A stretch of DNA of 64,000 bases from CAWBAT01 sp046331665. GTDB taxonomy: Bacteria > Acidobacteriota > Terriglobia > Versatilivoradales > Versatilivoraceae. Below the pieces are notes generated by a model that saw only the letters and a list, made by a program, of their open reading frames with translations, was not told the DNA's origin and searched no databases. Numbering within the stretch: the stretch's first letter is position 1; each line of letters opens with the position of its first letter. This document shows, in pieces, positions 42,947-52,555 of the stretch. Location of the stretch: the NCBI GenBank assembly GCA_046331665.1, contig JAXLQK010000020.1, positions 59,055-123,054 on the forward strand. The letters are read 5' to 3'. Position numbers and translations under genes: made by a program.

Positions 42947-43309
42947 TTATCGTTTGGACTTCTTGCTGTTCTTCAGCACTGCCACTACTTTTGCTTCCCC
43001 CGGGTTTTGGAGGGTCTCCGGTTGTAACCCTTCAATCTCACGGAGGAGTTGATAGGCTTCGTGACTGAACTCCTCTCGGAGTCGATGAAAATCATTATCT
43101 GAAAGCTTTCCCATCTTATACTCAAACTCGAGATCCTTAATATTTTCGTAAACTCTTTCCTTCTTCCTGAGAAGCCGTTTCAAGGGACTCGGGTTCCCTT
43201 CCAGGCCTGTCCATGACCCGCTCCTGGCGCTTGCCAGGATGGGGCGAAAAACCAGGAGCAAGGTCGCCAAGGTAACCAACGAGCAGACAATCAAAGACGA
43301 AGCCGACAT
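42947..43309 (-). CDS. Short CcmI-like membrane protein in the ccm operon
   Basis: A 120-residue protein: one N-terminal membrane helix (about 5-26), a linker, then a charged helix region KERVYENIKDLEFEYKMGKL and DNDFHRLREEFSHEAYQLL. The pattern of membrane helix plus 'LdLEyexGklsdeDyerLr' resembles the N-terminal (CcmI-1) part of CcmI without its TPR part. Located 20 bases after ccmH. Probably assists apocytochrome delivery; inferred from context. Confidence 0.6.
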   Translation of the reverse strand: MSASSLIVCSLVTLATLLLVFRPILASARSGSWTGLEGNPSPLKRLLRKKERVYENIKDLEFEYKMGKLSDNDFHRLREEFSHEAYQLLREIEGLQPETLQNPGEAKVVAVLKNSKKSKR

Positions 43310-43328
43310 TCCTTTTCCTCTACCTTCA

Positions 43329-43865
43329 TCAATCGTAGTCTTTCAGTTCCTTCTCCATCTTCTCCCGATAGGAGTCTGGCATGGGAGGCGCCGCCCCCGG
43401 ACCTTCCACGACCAGAGCAGGTTTCCTTCTAGACCAGGCGCGGATGAGGAGGTACACGACGATCAATCCAAGAAACAGCATCACAAAAGGCATCGTCCAT
43501 GCGGTCAAATCAAACCCTCGAGTCGTTGGCGTACTCAAAATCAGCCGACTGTACTTCGCCACAAATGTTTCCCGGATTTCCTGCCGGGACTTTCCTGCTT
43601 TCAAGTACCCTTGGATTTCCTCTTGCAGGGGGACCGCCGAGCCGCAGTTCACCATGCCGCAAGCAGACAACTGATGATTACACCCGCATTGGCAGACAAA
43701 TTCCTCGGCAACTTTTTTGACTTCGGGGGGAAAGGCCTGGGCAAAGCCCTGGGGAACACTGAACAGCGCAGCACTGATCCCACAGCAGAGCACCACGGCC
43801 AACCTGAGGGATCCTCGACTTTTCCTAATCCATTGGTCCGCGTGAATCCACTTGGAATAAAGCAT
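43329..43865 (-). CDS. ccmH: Cytochrome c maturation protein CcmH
   Basis: About 178 residues from ATG 43865 (MLYSKWIHADQW). It has a signal peptide or anchor, then a Cys-rich CcmH/CycL domain: EEFVCQCGCNHQLSACGMVNCG, then EEIQGYLKAGKSRQEIRETFVAKY, and a C-terminal membrane helix. CcmH thiols reduce or hold the apocytochrome CxxCH. The motif CQCGCNHQLSACG is richer in Cys than the E. coli LRCxxCQ form. It starts just upstream of the ccmF stop-codon position, so translation is likely coupled. Confidence 0.88.
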   Translation of the reverse strand: MLYSKWIHADQWIRKSRGSLRLAVVLCCGISAALFSVPQGFAQAFPPEVKKVAEEFVCQCGCNHQLSACGMVNCGSAVPLQEEIQGYLKAGKSRQEIRETFVAKYSRLILSTPTTRGFDLTAWTMPFVMLFLGLIVVYLLIRAWSRRKPALVVEGPGAAPPMPDSYREKMEKELKDYD

Positions 43866-43866
43866 G

Positions 43867-45903
43867 CTAAGCCTTTGCCAACTCCTTGACTTCGAGCCCG
43901 ACCCCCTGCTCCTTCTCCTTGCGCAAAGCCTTCTCATGCCGATCTGGGATGAGACAAACCAAAGTACCCACCATGAAGACAAAGGCACCCAGCCAAACCC
44001 AGGCGACCAATGGATTCAGAAAGACATGCAGAATCGCCCGCGACCCGTCCTGATTAAAGCCGAGCACTACATAAAGATCATCTCGTAAGGTTGAGCGCAG
44101 TGCCACCTCGGTGGTTGCCTGTTCGCTGGCGCGATAAAATCGCCGTTCTGGCTTGAGCGTCTTGAGTTCCTTGCCGTCCTGAGACACCTTTACGACTCCA
44201 ACCGCGGTCGCATAGTTGGCATTTTCGGATTCCTTGATATCCTGCAATTTCAAGGTATAGCGGCCGATTTGAACGGTCTCCCCCTTCACCATTTCCTTTT
44301 GAACTTCCTGGTTAAACCCGGCGCCAGCGAATCCGACAAAGAGAAACACCATCCCCATATGTACGATGTAACCACCGTAACGGCGCGTATTTCGGAAGGT
44401 CAAAATCCACAGGGCCTGAGGGTAACTCTCTCCCTGCCGACGCCGGGCGATGGCCCCCCGATGAAACTCGGCCACAATGGTGCACGCCACAAACACGCAA
44501 AGAACCAGACACATGAAGGAATAAAGATTCCGCATGCCAAAGATCAGGAAAACGATTCCAACGCCTAAAGAGACAAGCGTCGGCAGGGTGAAATTCCGGC
44601 GCAGGCTTTGCAACGAAGTCTTTCGCCAGGCCAGCAGAGGACCGACGCCAGTGAGGAAAAGGAGGAAGAGTCCGAGAGGGACTTCCACCTTGTTGTAGAA
44701 CGGGGCGCTGACGGTGCGTTTTTCATTCTGGAAATACTCGGAAAGGATTGGGAAAATCGTCCCCCACAAAACGGCAAACATGGACGCCAACAGGGCCAGG
44801 TTATTGAAGAGGAAACTGCTTTCGCGCGACACTACGGAGTCGAGGCGGTTCTCGCTCTTTAAGGCGTCCATCCGGGTGAGCAGCAGATACAGGCAGAATC
44901 CGATCATGATAAAGAGGAAACTGGAGAAGTACGGGCCGATGGGAGATTGCGCGAATGCATGAACTGAAGAAACGATGCCGCTCCGGGTAAGAAACGTTCC
45001 GAAAATACAAAGTAAAAAAGTCGACAGGATGAGCACCATATTCCAAATCTTCATCATCCCTTTTCGCTCCTGCATGATGACCGAGTGAAGAAAAGCCGTC
45101 GCCGTCAACCACGGCATCAGGGAGGCATTCTCCACCGGATCCCAACCCCAGTACCCTCCCCATCCCAAAACGACGTAGGCCCATTTGGCTCCCAAAAGGA
45201 TCCCAATCCCCTGAAAGAGCCATGGCACCATCATCCAGCGGCGTGTAATGCGAATCCACTCCTCATCCAGGTCACGTGTGATCAATGCCGCTACGGCAAA
45301 GGCAAAGGGGATCGTAAATCCAACGTACCCCGTATAGAGGACAGGCGGATGAATGACCATTGCCCAGTATTGCAACAAAGGATTCAACCCTCGACCGTCC
45401 ATGGGGGTGAATGGCGTTGCGGCAGCGGCTCCTCGAATCAGCCCGATCCGATCAAAAGGATTGGCGACAAAATTATTGACGAGAAGAAAGAAGCCCGCCA
45501 CCAGAGCGATGACACCCACTACGTAAGGCATCAGATGACGATTCCGGTTCCGGTTCTGGATGACGGTAACAAAAGCATAGAGGCACAAAATCCAGCACCA
45601 GAAGACCAGTGAGCCCTCCTGCCCGCCCCACAGGGCCCCAAACTTGTAGAACCAAGGCATGGCCCGGTTGCTGTTCTGCGCCACAAACTGCAAGTTGAAA
45701 TTGTTGCTGAGAAGCTGATACCAAAGAGAGAAGACCGTCAGCGTTACGAGAACGGCAAAGGCAAGAACGGCATTCTCCGCGGTCTCGACCAGGCGGCGGT
45801 TCCCAATCGCGCCCCCCAGGAAGGATCCGACGGCCGCATAACAGGCCAGACAGAAGGCAAAGAGCAAACAAAATTGTCCAAAATCACTGACTAAGGTGAG
45901 CAT
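43867..45903 (-). CDS. ccmF: Haem lyase CcmF
   Basis: A 678-residue polytopic membrane protein. It carries the WWD domain (WGGYWGWDPVENASLMPWL), flanking His residues, an early HPPVLYTGYVGF segment and C-terminal periplasmic and membrane parts. CcmF, with CcmH, transfers haem from CcmE to apocytochrome. The length matches the family. 122 bases downstream of ccmE. Confidence 0.96.
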   Translation of the reverse strand: MLTLVSDFGQFCLLFAFCLACYAAVGSFLGGAIGNRRLVETAENAVLAFAVLVTLTVFSLWYQLLSNNFNLQFVAQNSNRAMPWFYKFGALWGGQEGSLVFWCWILCLYAFVTVIQNRNRNRHLMPYVVGVIALVAGFFLLVNNFVANPFDRIGLIRGAAAATPFTPMDGRGLNPLLQYWAMVIHPPVLYTGYVGFTIPFAFAVAALITRDLDEEWIRITRRWMMVPWLFQGIGILLGAKWAYVVLGWGGYWGWDPVENASLMPWLTATAFLHSVIMQERKGMMKIWNMVLILSTFLLCIFGTFLTRSGIVSSVHAFAQSPIGPYFSSFLFIMIGFCLYLLLTRMDALKSENRLDSVVSRESSFLFNNLALLASMFAVLWGTIFPILSEYFQNEKRTVSAPFYNKVEVPLGLFLLFLTGVGPLLAWRKTSLQSLRRNFTLPTLVSLGVGIVFLIFGMRNLYSFMCLVLCVFVACTIVAEFHRGAIARRRQGESYPQALWILTFRNTRRYGGYIVHMGMVFLFVGFAGAGFNQEVQKEMVKGETVQIGRYTLKLQDIKESENANYATAVGVVKVSQDGKELKTLKPERRFYRASEQATTEVALRSTLRDDLYVVLGFNQDGSRAILHVFLNPLVAWVWLGAFVFMVGTLVCLIPDRHEKALRKEKEQGVGLEVKELAKA

Positions 45904-46025
45904 ACTCAGTCCTTACTCTGATCATTGCTTCATGATAATTAGGGTGGCTGCTTGTGACGCGGATAAAACAGTGAATGCTAAACCCATCCAGCTTCTCAGG
46001 CGCTGAATGTCTTCAATCCAAATTT

Positions 46026-46445
46026 CTAACTCTTGTTGGGCTTGGCATAGGTGGCCTCATACTTCGAGGCGCACTTAGCCTGGATTTTGACGGCTTCAAA
46101 GCTGCCATCAGCCTTCAAATGCCCTTCGGCCAAAGCCTGGGCCCCGTCTTTGAACGTGTCTGGCAAAAGGTCTTTTCCAACATACCGGACAGGAAGGATT
46201 TCTCCCTTTTGTTCCAATTGAAAGTTCACCGATCCTGAGGTCCGCTCAATGCTCCCGCCTACCACATTCCCGGCCACTCTAAGACGTTTATTGAACGCAT
46301 CGCCCTTCATCTGCTTGAGCTCGTCCACGGTCTTGTAGTAAGCCAGGCTTTCATTGAAACCGCTGAACCCCAGCCACGCAATTGCCCCGACAATGATCAA
46401 ACTGCCTATCAAAAATTTTACGGTCCGTCGATCCATGGCCTCCAT
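46026..46445 (-). CDS. ccmE: Haem chaperone CcmE, CX3Y variant
   Basis: A 139-residue CcmE with an N-terminal membrane anchor (about 11-27) and an OB-fold domain with RLRVAGNVVGGSIER and VRYVGKDLLPDTFKDG. The haem-binding site reads AKCASKYEATY: Cys125 stands where the classical HxxxY His would be, giving CX3Y (Cys125, Tyr129). Cys-type CcmE is known from Desulfovibrio and archaea. First gene of the ccm operon; a second possible start is ATG 46436. Confidence 0.9.
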   Translation of the reverse strand: MEAMDRRTVKFLIGSLIIVGAIAWLGFSGFNESLAYYKTVDELKQMKGDAFNKRLRVAGNVVGGSIERTSGSVNFQLEQKGEILPVRYVGKDLLPDTFKDGAQALAEGHLKADGSFEAVKIQAKCASKYEATYAKPNKS

Positions 46446-46986
46446 CCCTCTTGATCAATCATTAATGGGAGACGTTACTTCATAGACTGCACCACGACCT
46501 ATTCTAACACCCCGCAGGATGAATCTCCAAAACGAATCCGCCGAAGGACTTATGCGCCTTACAGCCTCATTGGGATGGCGTATTTTCCGGGCTTAGCCTC
46601 GTGGCTGTGGAGGACATTCCCTGTTCCACATGCCATTTCAGAGCCAACCCTTGTGGTGTAGGCATTTGATTTGCCACAAGTGGAAGTTTCTTACGAATCT
46701 TCCCACGAAAAGAGCCAAACCCAGTTCAGACAAAATTTTACCCGTCTGGAAATGTTTTCGGCGACAGCCGGCGGTAGTTTCTTCATTGTACAAAATGGTG
46801 GTTCTTACCTATCAACCGCGAGGTTTGGCGCAGGGGCTTACACGGAGGAAATTCTCTCAATGCAAAGATTCCGCACACCGTCAGACACTTACTCAATAAG
46901 GGGAACAGTAGACGCCATGCTCTCAAGCGATTTCGTTGACTCGCCCAAAAACGCGGTTATGATATTGGTTTATTGCCTCTAAGACT
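46446..46986. other. Intergenic region between divergent ccmE and molybdopterin oxidoreductase genes
   Basis: About 540 bases. Two overlapping open frames (46630-46899 and 46671-46982) have no ribosome site and no recognisable similarity. One frame contains TGTTCCACATGCCAT (Cys-Ser-Thr-Cys-His) but is soon stopped, so a decayed cytochrome fragment is possible but not supported. Promoters of both divergent units should lie here; I could not identify them confidently. Confidence 0.4.
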
Positions 46987-48933
46987 ATGATTGAAACTCG
47001 GAAAACCATTTGTAATCGTGATTGTCCCGATGCTTGCGGGATCGTGGCCACGGTTGAGGACGGGAAGGTCACGAAAATACGGGGGGACAAGGACCATCCG
47101 CTTACACGAGGGTTTCTTTGTTACCGAACCAGTCTTTTTCTTGGCACGCAATATTCTCCTGATCGGATCAAGACGCCGCTCCTCCGCCACCATGGCAAAT
47201 TCCAACCGATCCCCTGGAACGAGGCCTTGGACCTCGCAGCCGATCGCCTGCTGAAGATTCGGGAGGAATCGGGCCCGGAAGCGATCTTCCATTATCGGAG
47301 TGGAGGCTCGCTTGGCATGATTAAGCACCTGAATGATTATTTTTTCGAGCTGTTCGGCCCGGTAACGATCAAACGTGGAGACATTTGTTCTGGCGCGGGG
47401 GATTCTGCCCAGGAGCTCGATTTCGGGGAAGAAGACAGTCACGATATTTTTGACCTGCTCCACTCGAAGCATATTGTGCTTTGGGGGAAAAACGTTTTTA
47501 CCTCCAGCCCCCATACCGTTCCAATCCTCATGGACGCCAAGGCAAAGGGTGCCAAGCTTGTTCTCATCGATCCTGTCTGCCATAAGACCATCAATCTCTG
47601 TGAAAAATTCATTCAGCCGCGGCCGGCGGGTGATTTTGCATTGGCCATGGCCGTCGCCCAGATTCTTTTTCATGAGGGGTGGGTTGATCCTGAAGCCAAT
47701 CAGTATTGCGACCATCTCGACGCGTTCCGCAAGCTCGCTTCCCAAAAGTCCGTTCAAGAATGGTGCGAGGAAGCCGATGTCCCTGCGGATTCAGCCTTGG
47801 ACCTGGCGCGCAGGCTTGGTTCCGAGAAACCCACGGCCATCCTGGTGGGATGGGGAATGGGCCGGCGCGGAAATGGAGGGGGCATCGTTCGAGCATTGGA
47901 CGCCCTCACTGCGATTTCCGGCAACATAGGGATTCCCGGGGGAGGAGTTTCCTTTTATTTCAAACGCCGTGGAGCCTTTGATCTCTCCTTCATCCAAGGG
48001 CAGAAGGTTGCCCCACGAACGATTTGTGAACCTTTATTTGGACCTGAGATTCTCAAAACGAACCAACCGCCCATCCGGGCAGTCTGGGTGACCGCGGGAA
48101 ACCCCGTCGTCATGCTTCCCGAATCCTGGACCACCGTTGAAGCCCTAAAGTCACGAGAATTCGTGGTCGTGGTCGATTCTTTCCTTACCGACACTGCACG
48201 CCTGGCTCATCTGGTATTGCCGACAACAACTCTCCTGGAAGACGATGATCTGCTCGGTGCTTACGGACACCATTGGATTGGAGCTTCGACTCCGGTGGTA
48301 AGCCCGCCGGAAGGCGTGAAGACTGACTTGGAAATCATCCAGGGACTGGCAGACCGGGTGGGTCTCGGCGCCCAGATGAGTGGATCGGCGCGGGAATGGA
48401 AACAACGGATGATACGGTCCAAACTAGAGCCCCGAGGAGTGACTTTGGAGCAATTGGAACAAGCGGCGGTTCGCAACCCAATTCCCTCAAGAATTCTCTT
48501 TGCTGACCGCCATTTTCCCACCCTCTCGGGACGGGTCAATCTGGTGACGACGAATCCACCCCAGGTAGAGGCCAATCCTCAATTCCCATTTTTCCTCATG
48601 TCGATCTCAACCGAGAAGTCTCAGTCCTCGCAATGGGCAGTAAAACTGGACGGGTTCATTGAAGCCACGGTTCATCCCGAAAGCGTACCTGAAATTCCCG
48701 AGGGAGAATTGGCCCGGCTGGAGTCTGCCATCTCATCCATTGTGGTGCGCATCCGGTACGATTCCCGGCAACGACGCGACGTGGTGTTGGTCCCCAAAGG
48801 CGGACATCTTCAAGCGGGCCACTGCGCCAACGCCCTGCTTCGCGCCAAAACGACCGACCTCGGTGAAGGAGGCGCACTCTATGATGAACGAGTTCGAATT
48901 GTTGCCTTGACGGCGGGATCCTCGCTGAGCTGA
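46987..48933 (+). CDS. Molybdopterin-dependent oxidoreductase (DMSO reductase superfamily)
   Basis: A 648-residue protein. The N-terminal [4Fe-4S] domain has Cys9, Cys13, Cys17 (CNRDCPDAC) and Cys45 (GFLC). The catalytic core has PDRIKTPL, RGDICSGAGDSAQ (possible Mo-ligand Cys), KLVLIDP, WGMGRRGNGGG and SFLTDTARLAHLVLPTTTLLE. A C-terminal molydopterin-binding domain (about 520-640) contains LVPKGGHLQAG. No Tat signal is seen, so it is probably cytoplasmic. Related proteins are annotated as formate dehydrogenase- or nitrate reductase-like; the substrate is unknown and no partner subunit is adjacent. Confidence 0.88.
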   Translation: MIETRKTICNRDCPDACGIVATVEDGKVTKIRGDKDHPLTRGFLCYRTSLFLGTQYSPDRIKTPLLRHHGKFQPIPWNEALDLAADRLLKIREESGPEAIFHYRSGGSLGMIKHLNDYFFELFGPVTIKRGDICSGAGDSAQELDFGEEDSHDIFDLLHSKHIVLWGKNVFTSSPHTVPILMDAKAKGAKLVLIDPVCHKTINLCEKFIQPRPAGDFALAMAVAQILFHEGWVDPEANQYCDHLDAFRKLASQKSVQEWCEEADVPADSALDLARRLGSEKPTAILVGWGMGRRGNGGGIVRALDALTAISGNIGIPGGGVSFYFKRRGAFDLSFIQGQKVAPRTICEPLFGPEILKTNQPPIRAVWVTAGNPVVMLPESWTTVEALKSREFVVVVDSFLTDTARLAHLVLPTTTLLEDDDLLGAYGHHWIGASTPVVSPPEGVKTDLEIIQGLADRVGLGAQMSGSAREWKQRMIRSKLEPRGVTLEQLEQAAVRNPIPSRILFADRHFPTLSGRVNLVTTNPPQVEANPQFPFFLMSISTEKSQSSQWAVKLDGFIEATVHPESVPEIPEGELARLESAISSIVVRIRYDSRQRRDVVLVPKGGHLQAGHCANALLRAKTTDLGEGGALYDERVRIVALTAGSSLS

Positions 48934-49002
48934 GCTCATTGAAGAAATTCACCGCCAACGGATTCAGGCTACATCCCAACCTTCTTTGCTTTGGAGGCCG
49001 CC

Positions 49003-49848
49003 ATGCGCAAACTCATAACCATCCTCTTTCTGGTTTCGTTATGCTTCCTTTGGGGACGGTCCACCCTGACCACGTCACCCAAGGCATCCTCGATTCCTCC
49101 CTCGGAAGACAGTGCCCATGCCGCCCTGGAAAAGTCTTCCCGGCACGGGGAATACGTCGATCTCAAGCTTCCTGGGGAACAACATCCTCTGAGAGCCTGG
49201 GTCGTTTACCCTGAACGAAAAGATAAGGCTCCGGTTGTGATCGTCATTCACGAGATTTTCGGGCTGAGTGAGTGGATACGCGCGGTCGCCGATCAGCTTG
49301 CCAGCGACGGATTTATTGGGATAGCTCCTGACTTGATTTCCGGCAAAGGCCCTGGCGGCGGCAACAGCGACTCAGTTTCAAGTCGGGACGATCTCATCAA
49401 GTTAGTCCGCGGCCTGACGCCCGAAGAAACCCGCACCCGGCTGAACGCCGCCTATGAATATGCAACGAAGATTCCAGCGGCCAATCAGAAGATCGCAACA
49501 GTTGGATTTTGTTGGGGAGGAGCCACCAGCTTTTCCTACGCGACACAACAACCTGGGATCGTTGCCGCCGTGGTCTATTATGGAACTTCACCAGACTCCC
49601 CTTCCCTGGCTGGAATTAAGGCCCCGATCCTGGGCTTGTACGGTGAAAACGATGCCCGCGTCAATAGCACCATCGATGCCGCAGCATCTGAGATGAAGAA
49701 ACTGGGAAAAGTCTATGAAGTGGAAATTTTCAAGGGAGCCGGTCACGGCTTTCTGAGAGCCCAATCCGGACAAGACGGGGCAAATTTGAAAGCATCCGAG
49801 GCCGCCTGGCCCCGGATGCTGAGTTTCCTGCAAAGGCAGATGAGCTGA
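49003..49848 (+). CDS. Dienelactone hydrolase family protein, exported
   Basis: About 281 residues from ATG 49003, which follows GGAGG by five bases. A signal peptide (about 1-24) is followed by an alpha/beta hydrolase: VIVIHEIFGLSEWIRAVADQLA, nucleophile Cys170 in GFCWGG, an acid in LYGENDARVN and His in GAGHGFLRA. Cys as nucleophile is typical of dienelactone hydrolases. The export signal suggests a periplasmic ester or lactone substrate. 69 bases after the molybdopterin enzyme gene, possibly one unit. Confidence 0.88.
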   Translation: MRKLITILFLVSLCFLWGRSTLTTSPKASSIPPSEDSAHAALEKSSRHGEYVDLKLPGEQHPLRAWVVYPERKDKAPVVIVIHEIFGLSEWIRAVADQLASDGFIGIAPDLISGKGPGGGNSDSVSSRDDLIKLVRGLTPEETRTRLNAAYEYATKIPAANQKIATVGFCWGGATSFSYATQQPGIVAAVVYYGTSPDSPSLAGIKAPILGLYGENDARVNSTIDAAASEMKKLGKVYEVEIFKGAGHGFLRAQSGQDGANLKASEAAWPRMLSFLQRQMS

Positions 49849-49871
49849 CCTTTCAGGTACGAGTCGAATCT

Positions 49872-51173
49872 TTACGCTAATTCAGTTTGGCCTGGGACGG
49901 CGATCGGTGGGACGGGCATGGGGCCAAAGCTTAGCTCATTCGGCATCAGATCCTGCGTGGAATTCAGCGCCTGATCCCAAGTTACAGCCTTGCCCGTGTA
50001 AGCGGACATTCTGCCCATGATGGCCGTCAGCGTGCTTTCCGCCACATTCTTCAGTTCATTGATCGGTTTCCCATCACGGATACTGCTGATGAGGTCAATA
50101 TGTTCTTGTAAGTAGGAATCGACTTCCTTTTCCGTAAACTCCCAATTTACCGCCCCCTTGATTACATATTGCTGACGGTCCACAAAAAACGCATTTCCTT
50201 TGGTTCCCACCACCGCCTCGGAGACACTTTTGGCACAGCCATCAATTTGCCGGGCCATACTCAAGACGTGCACGTCGTTGGGGTACTCATAATCGATAGC
50301 AAAGTGGTCAAAAATTTGGCCGTACTCAGGCCCTGTTCGCACTTGTCTCCCGCCCATGCCGACGGCGCGCAGCGGGTGGCTTCGGGTTGCCCAGTTGATC
50401 ACATCCAAATTGTGCACATGCTGCTCCACGATATGATCTCCTGAAAGCCAGGTAAAATAGAGCCAATTCCGGAGCTGCCATTCCGTATCGCTCCAGCTTG
50501 ACTGTCGATCCTTTTTCCAGAGCCCCCCCTGATTCCAATAACAACGGCCTGCCACGATGTCTCCGATCGCCCCTTCATGAATCATCTTCATGGCCTCCCG
50601 GTAGCTTCGTTGATGGCGGCGCTGGGTTCCTGCGGCGATGGAAAGCCCCTTGGTCTTTGCTTCTTCATAAACCTCTAGGCAGGTCCGGATTCCGGGGCCG
50701 TCGACTCCCACGGGTTTTTCCGTGAAGATATTCTTGCCCGCCGCCACCGCAGCCTTCAGATGGAGCGGTCGAAAACCCGGAGGCGTGGCCAGGATCACGT
50801 AATTAATATCGCAAGCCAGAACCTGCTTGTAAGCATTGAAACCGGAAAAACACCGATCTTGAGGGAGGTCCACGTTATTGGGATTCTTTTCCATCAGGAA
50901 TTTGCGGCCGTCATTCAAACGATCCGGAAATAGATCCCCCAAGGCGACCAATTTTACATTAGAGGCAGCCTGCAAAGCCTGCGTGGCAGCTCCTCTGCCC
51001 CGCCCGCCGCAACCAATCAGGCCGACTCGAATCGTGTCACTCCCGGCGGCATGGACCGCCGGCAAATCCCCTATACGCGAAGCAATAGACGCACCCAGGA
51101 CTGCCGCCGAAGAATCTTTCAGAAATTCCCGGCGTGATGCCAGCCTCGAGGTTGGTTGGGTTTGCTTTTGCAT
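49872..51173 (-). CDS. Gfo/Idh/MocA family oxidoreductase with Tat signal
   Basis: About 433 residues from ATG 51173, preceded by AAGGAG. It has a twin-arginine leader (SRREFLKDSSAAVLGASIASR), then an NAD(P) domain with RVGLIGCGGRGRGAA and the conserved ILATPPGFRPLHLKAAVAAGKNIFTEKPVG. The C-terminal domain contains YFTWLSGDHIVEQHVHNLDVINW. Such exported members are common in acidobacteria and planctomycetes and are thought to act on sugars with a tightly bound cofactor. 120 bases downstream of the FGE-like gene on the same strand. Confidence 0.92.
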   Translation of the reverse strand: MQKQTQPTSRLASRREFLKDSSAAVLGASIASRIGDLPAVHAAGSDTIRVGLIGCGGRGRGAATQALQAASNVKLVALGDLFPDRLNDGRKFLMEKNPNNVDLPQDRCFSGFNAYKQVLACDINYVILATPPGFRPLHLKAAVAAGKNIFTEKPVGVDGPGIRTCLEVYEEAKTKGLSIAAGTQRRHQRSYREAMKMIHEGAIGDIVAGRCYWNQGGLWKKDRQSSWSDTEWQLRNWLYFTWLSGDHIVEQHVHNLDVINWATRSHPLRAVGMGGRQVRTGPEYGQIFDHFAIDYEYPNDVHVLSMARQIDGCAKSVSEAVVGTKGNAFFVDRQQYVIKGAVNWEFTEKEVDSYLQEHIDLISSIRDGKPINELKNVAESTLTAIMGRMSAYTGKAVTWDQALNSTQDLMPNELSFGPMPVPPIAVPGQTELA

Positions 51174-51293
51174 GTGTGTCTCTTCTCCTTTTTTCAAAAA
51201 TGGAATGAGGACGAATCTTTCCTGAAAAAAATGTTTTTCTTCGTTCAAGATGCCCGCACCCAGGCGAAGGTTAGCCGGGACCGGGATCAGGTT

Positions 51294-52340
51294 TCATTCT
51301 TTGATTACTTTTGACCGCAACCCTCTCAGGTTTTCCTGTTCCTCCAGGGCCCGGACCACGCGAAACCCGACAAAGGTAGCATTCGTGTGCCACCAGATGC
51401 TTTTCGGTTGCTGGGGATCCAGCATGCTCCAATCATCATTCGAAGCGCGCCGGGCGGCGGAGCGAAGCAATGGGGCTTCATCGTCCCAGGAACCGCCGCG
51501 GACAACATGAGGATAATGCTTTTCCGTGGGAATGAATACGGGCGCGATGGCGGGAGTTCCATCTTTAAAGGTGGAATAAAATTTGGCGTCATACTCATCC
51601 AGGACCCATTCGGCTGCATTCCCATGCATATCATACAATCCCCACGGATTTGGCTTTTTTGTCCCCACCTTTTGCGGTTTGCCGTGAGAATTGGATCCAT
51701 ACCAGGCAAACTCGCCGAGGTTCGCCGCATTGTCACCGAATGAGTATTCTGTCCGGGTTCCGGCCCGACAAGCGTACTCCCATTCCGCTTCAGTGGGCAG
51801 TCGATAAACTTTTCCGGTCTTCACCGATAGCCAATGGCAATATTCCATGGCTGCATGATGGGTAATACAAATGACCGGCTGCCCCTCGCGCCCCAAACCA
51901 AATGTTTCATCGGCATAAGGGGGCGTGGGACGAGTCACTGCATCGGCAGACTTTTCACTGCCAGATTGTGAATTCAGATCGACGCCTTGCTGTTTCTTCC
52001 TTTTGATGTCCAGGCTGAAGGCAAAGAGATCGTATTCATCCCACGTGACCTCGGTCTTCTCCATCCAGAAAGGCGGCAGGACAACCTCATGCTGGGGACC
52101 CTCATCCGGAAATTTCTGGGCCTCAGCCGACGGACTTCCCATCTGAAAGCGTCCCCCGGGAATGGCGACCATTTCAAATTTCACGTTTGTTCCTGGAATG
52201 GTTTCAACGTAGGATTGCATTTTTTTTGCAGATTCTGAGTTCTCACCTTTGACATCTTGCTGTTGGGCCGCATGGACTACCAGTAGAATCGTCAGAAGGA
52301 TGATGACAACGGTTCCAGAAATGAGAAAATGCCTCTTCAT
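51294..52340 (-). CDS. Formylglycine-generating-enzyme-like (SUMF1 domain) exported protein
   Basis: About 348 residues from ATG 52340, with a hydrophobic leader (about 4-25). The FGE-sulfatase domain shows FEMVAIPGGRFQMGSP, MEKTEVTWDEYDLF, YRLPTEAEWEYACRAGT, NPWGLYDMHGNAAEWVLDEY, VVRGGSWDD and VGFRVVRA. The catalytic Cys pair of true FGE is not visible (SAARRASND in that region), so it is probably a non-sulfatase-activating relative. No sulfatase gene lies nearby. Likely periplasmic or lipid-anchored. Confidence 0.88.
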   Translation of the reverse strand: MKRHFLISGTVVIILLTILLVVHAAQQQDVKGENSESAKKMQSYVETIPGTNVKFEMVAIPGGRFQMGSPSAEAQKFPDEGPQHEVVLPPFWMEKTEVTWDEYDLFAFSLDIKRKKQQGVDLNSQSGSEKSADAVTRPTPPYADETFGLGREGQPVICITHHAAMEYCHWLSVKTGKVYRLPTEAEWEYACRAGTRTEYSFGDNAANLGEFAWYGSNSHGKPQKVGTKKPNPWGLYDMHGNAAEWVLDEYDAKFYSTFKDGTPAIAPVFIPTEKHYPHVVRGGSWDDEAPLLRSAARRASNDDWSMLDPQQPKSIWWHTNATFVGFRVVRALEEQENLRGLRSKVIKE

Positions 52341-52555
52341 GCAATGAGCTCCTTGGATTGGATCCGCCGAGACTTTCCCTCGCACCTCTCAAGAGTTGGC
52401 ACATCGAGCGGAAACTCGATTCTAGCATTCGAAAATGATGACTCAAAGAGAATCTTGGATCAGCGGAGAAGGGCCAACGACGCGAGGCTAAGACCCCCGT
52501 GCGACGAGACGGTGCGTACACTTCCGGTCTTCAATTTAGAAGGAAAGAAGGCTTC

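Noticed and set aside
46630..46982. Two overlapping open frames between ccmE and the molybdopterin gene, one near a CxxCH codon set
   Set aside because: No start signal, no recognisable protein, and the CxxCH-bearing frame stops at once.
46987..48933. Possible second selenoprotein (formate dehydrogenase-like)
   Set aside because: The frame contains no internal TGA, and the putative metal-ligand position is an ordinary Cys codon in RGDICSG.
51294..52340. True sulfatase-activating formylglycine-generating enzyme
   Set aside because: The catalytic Cys pair is not visible in the C-terminal region and no sulfatase gene is nearby.
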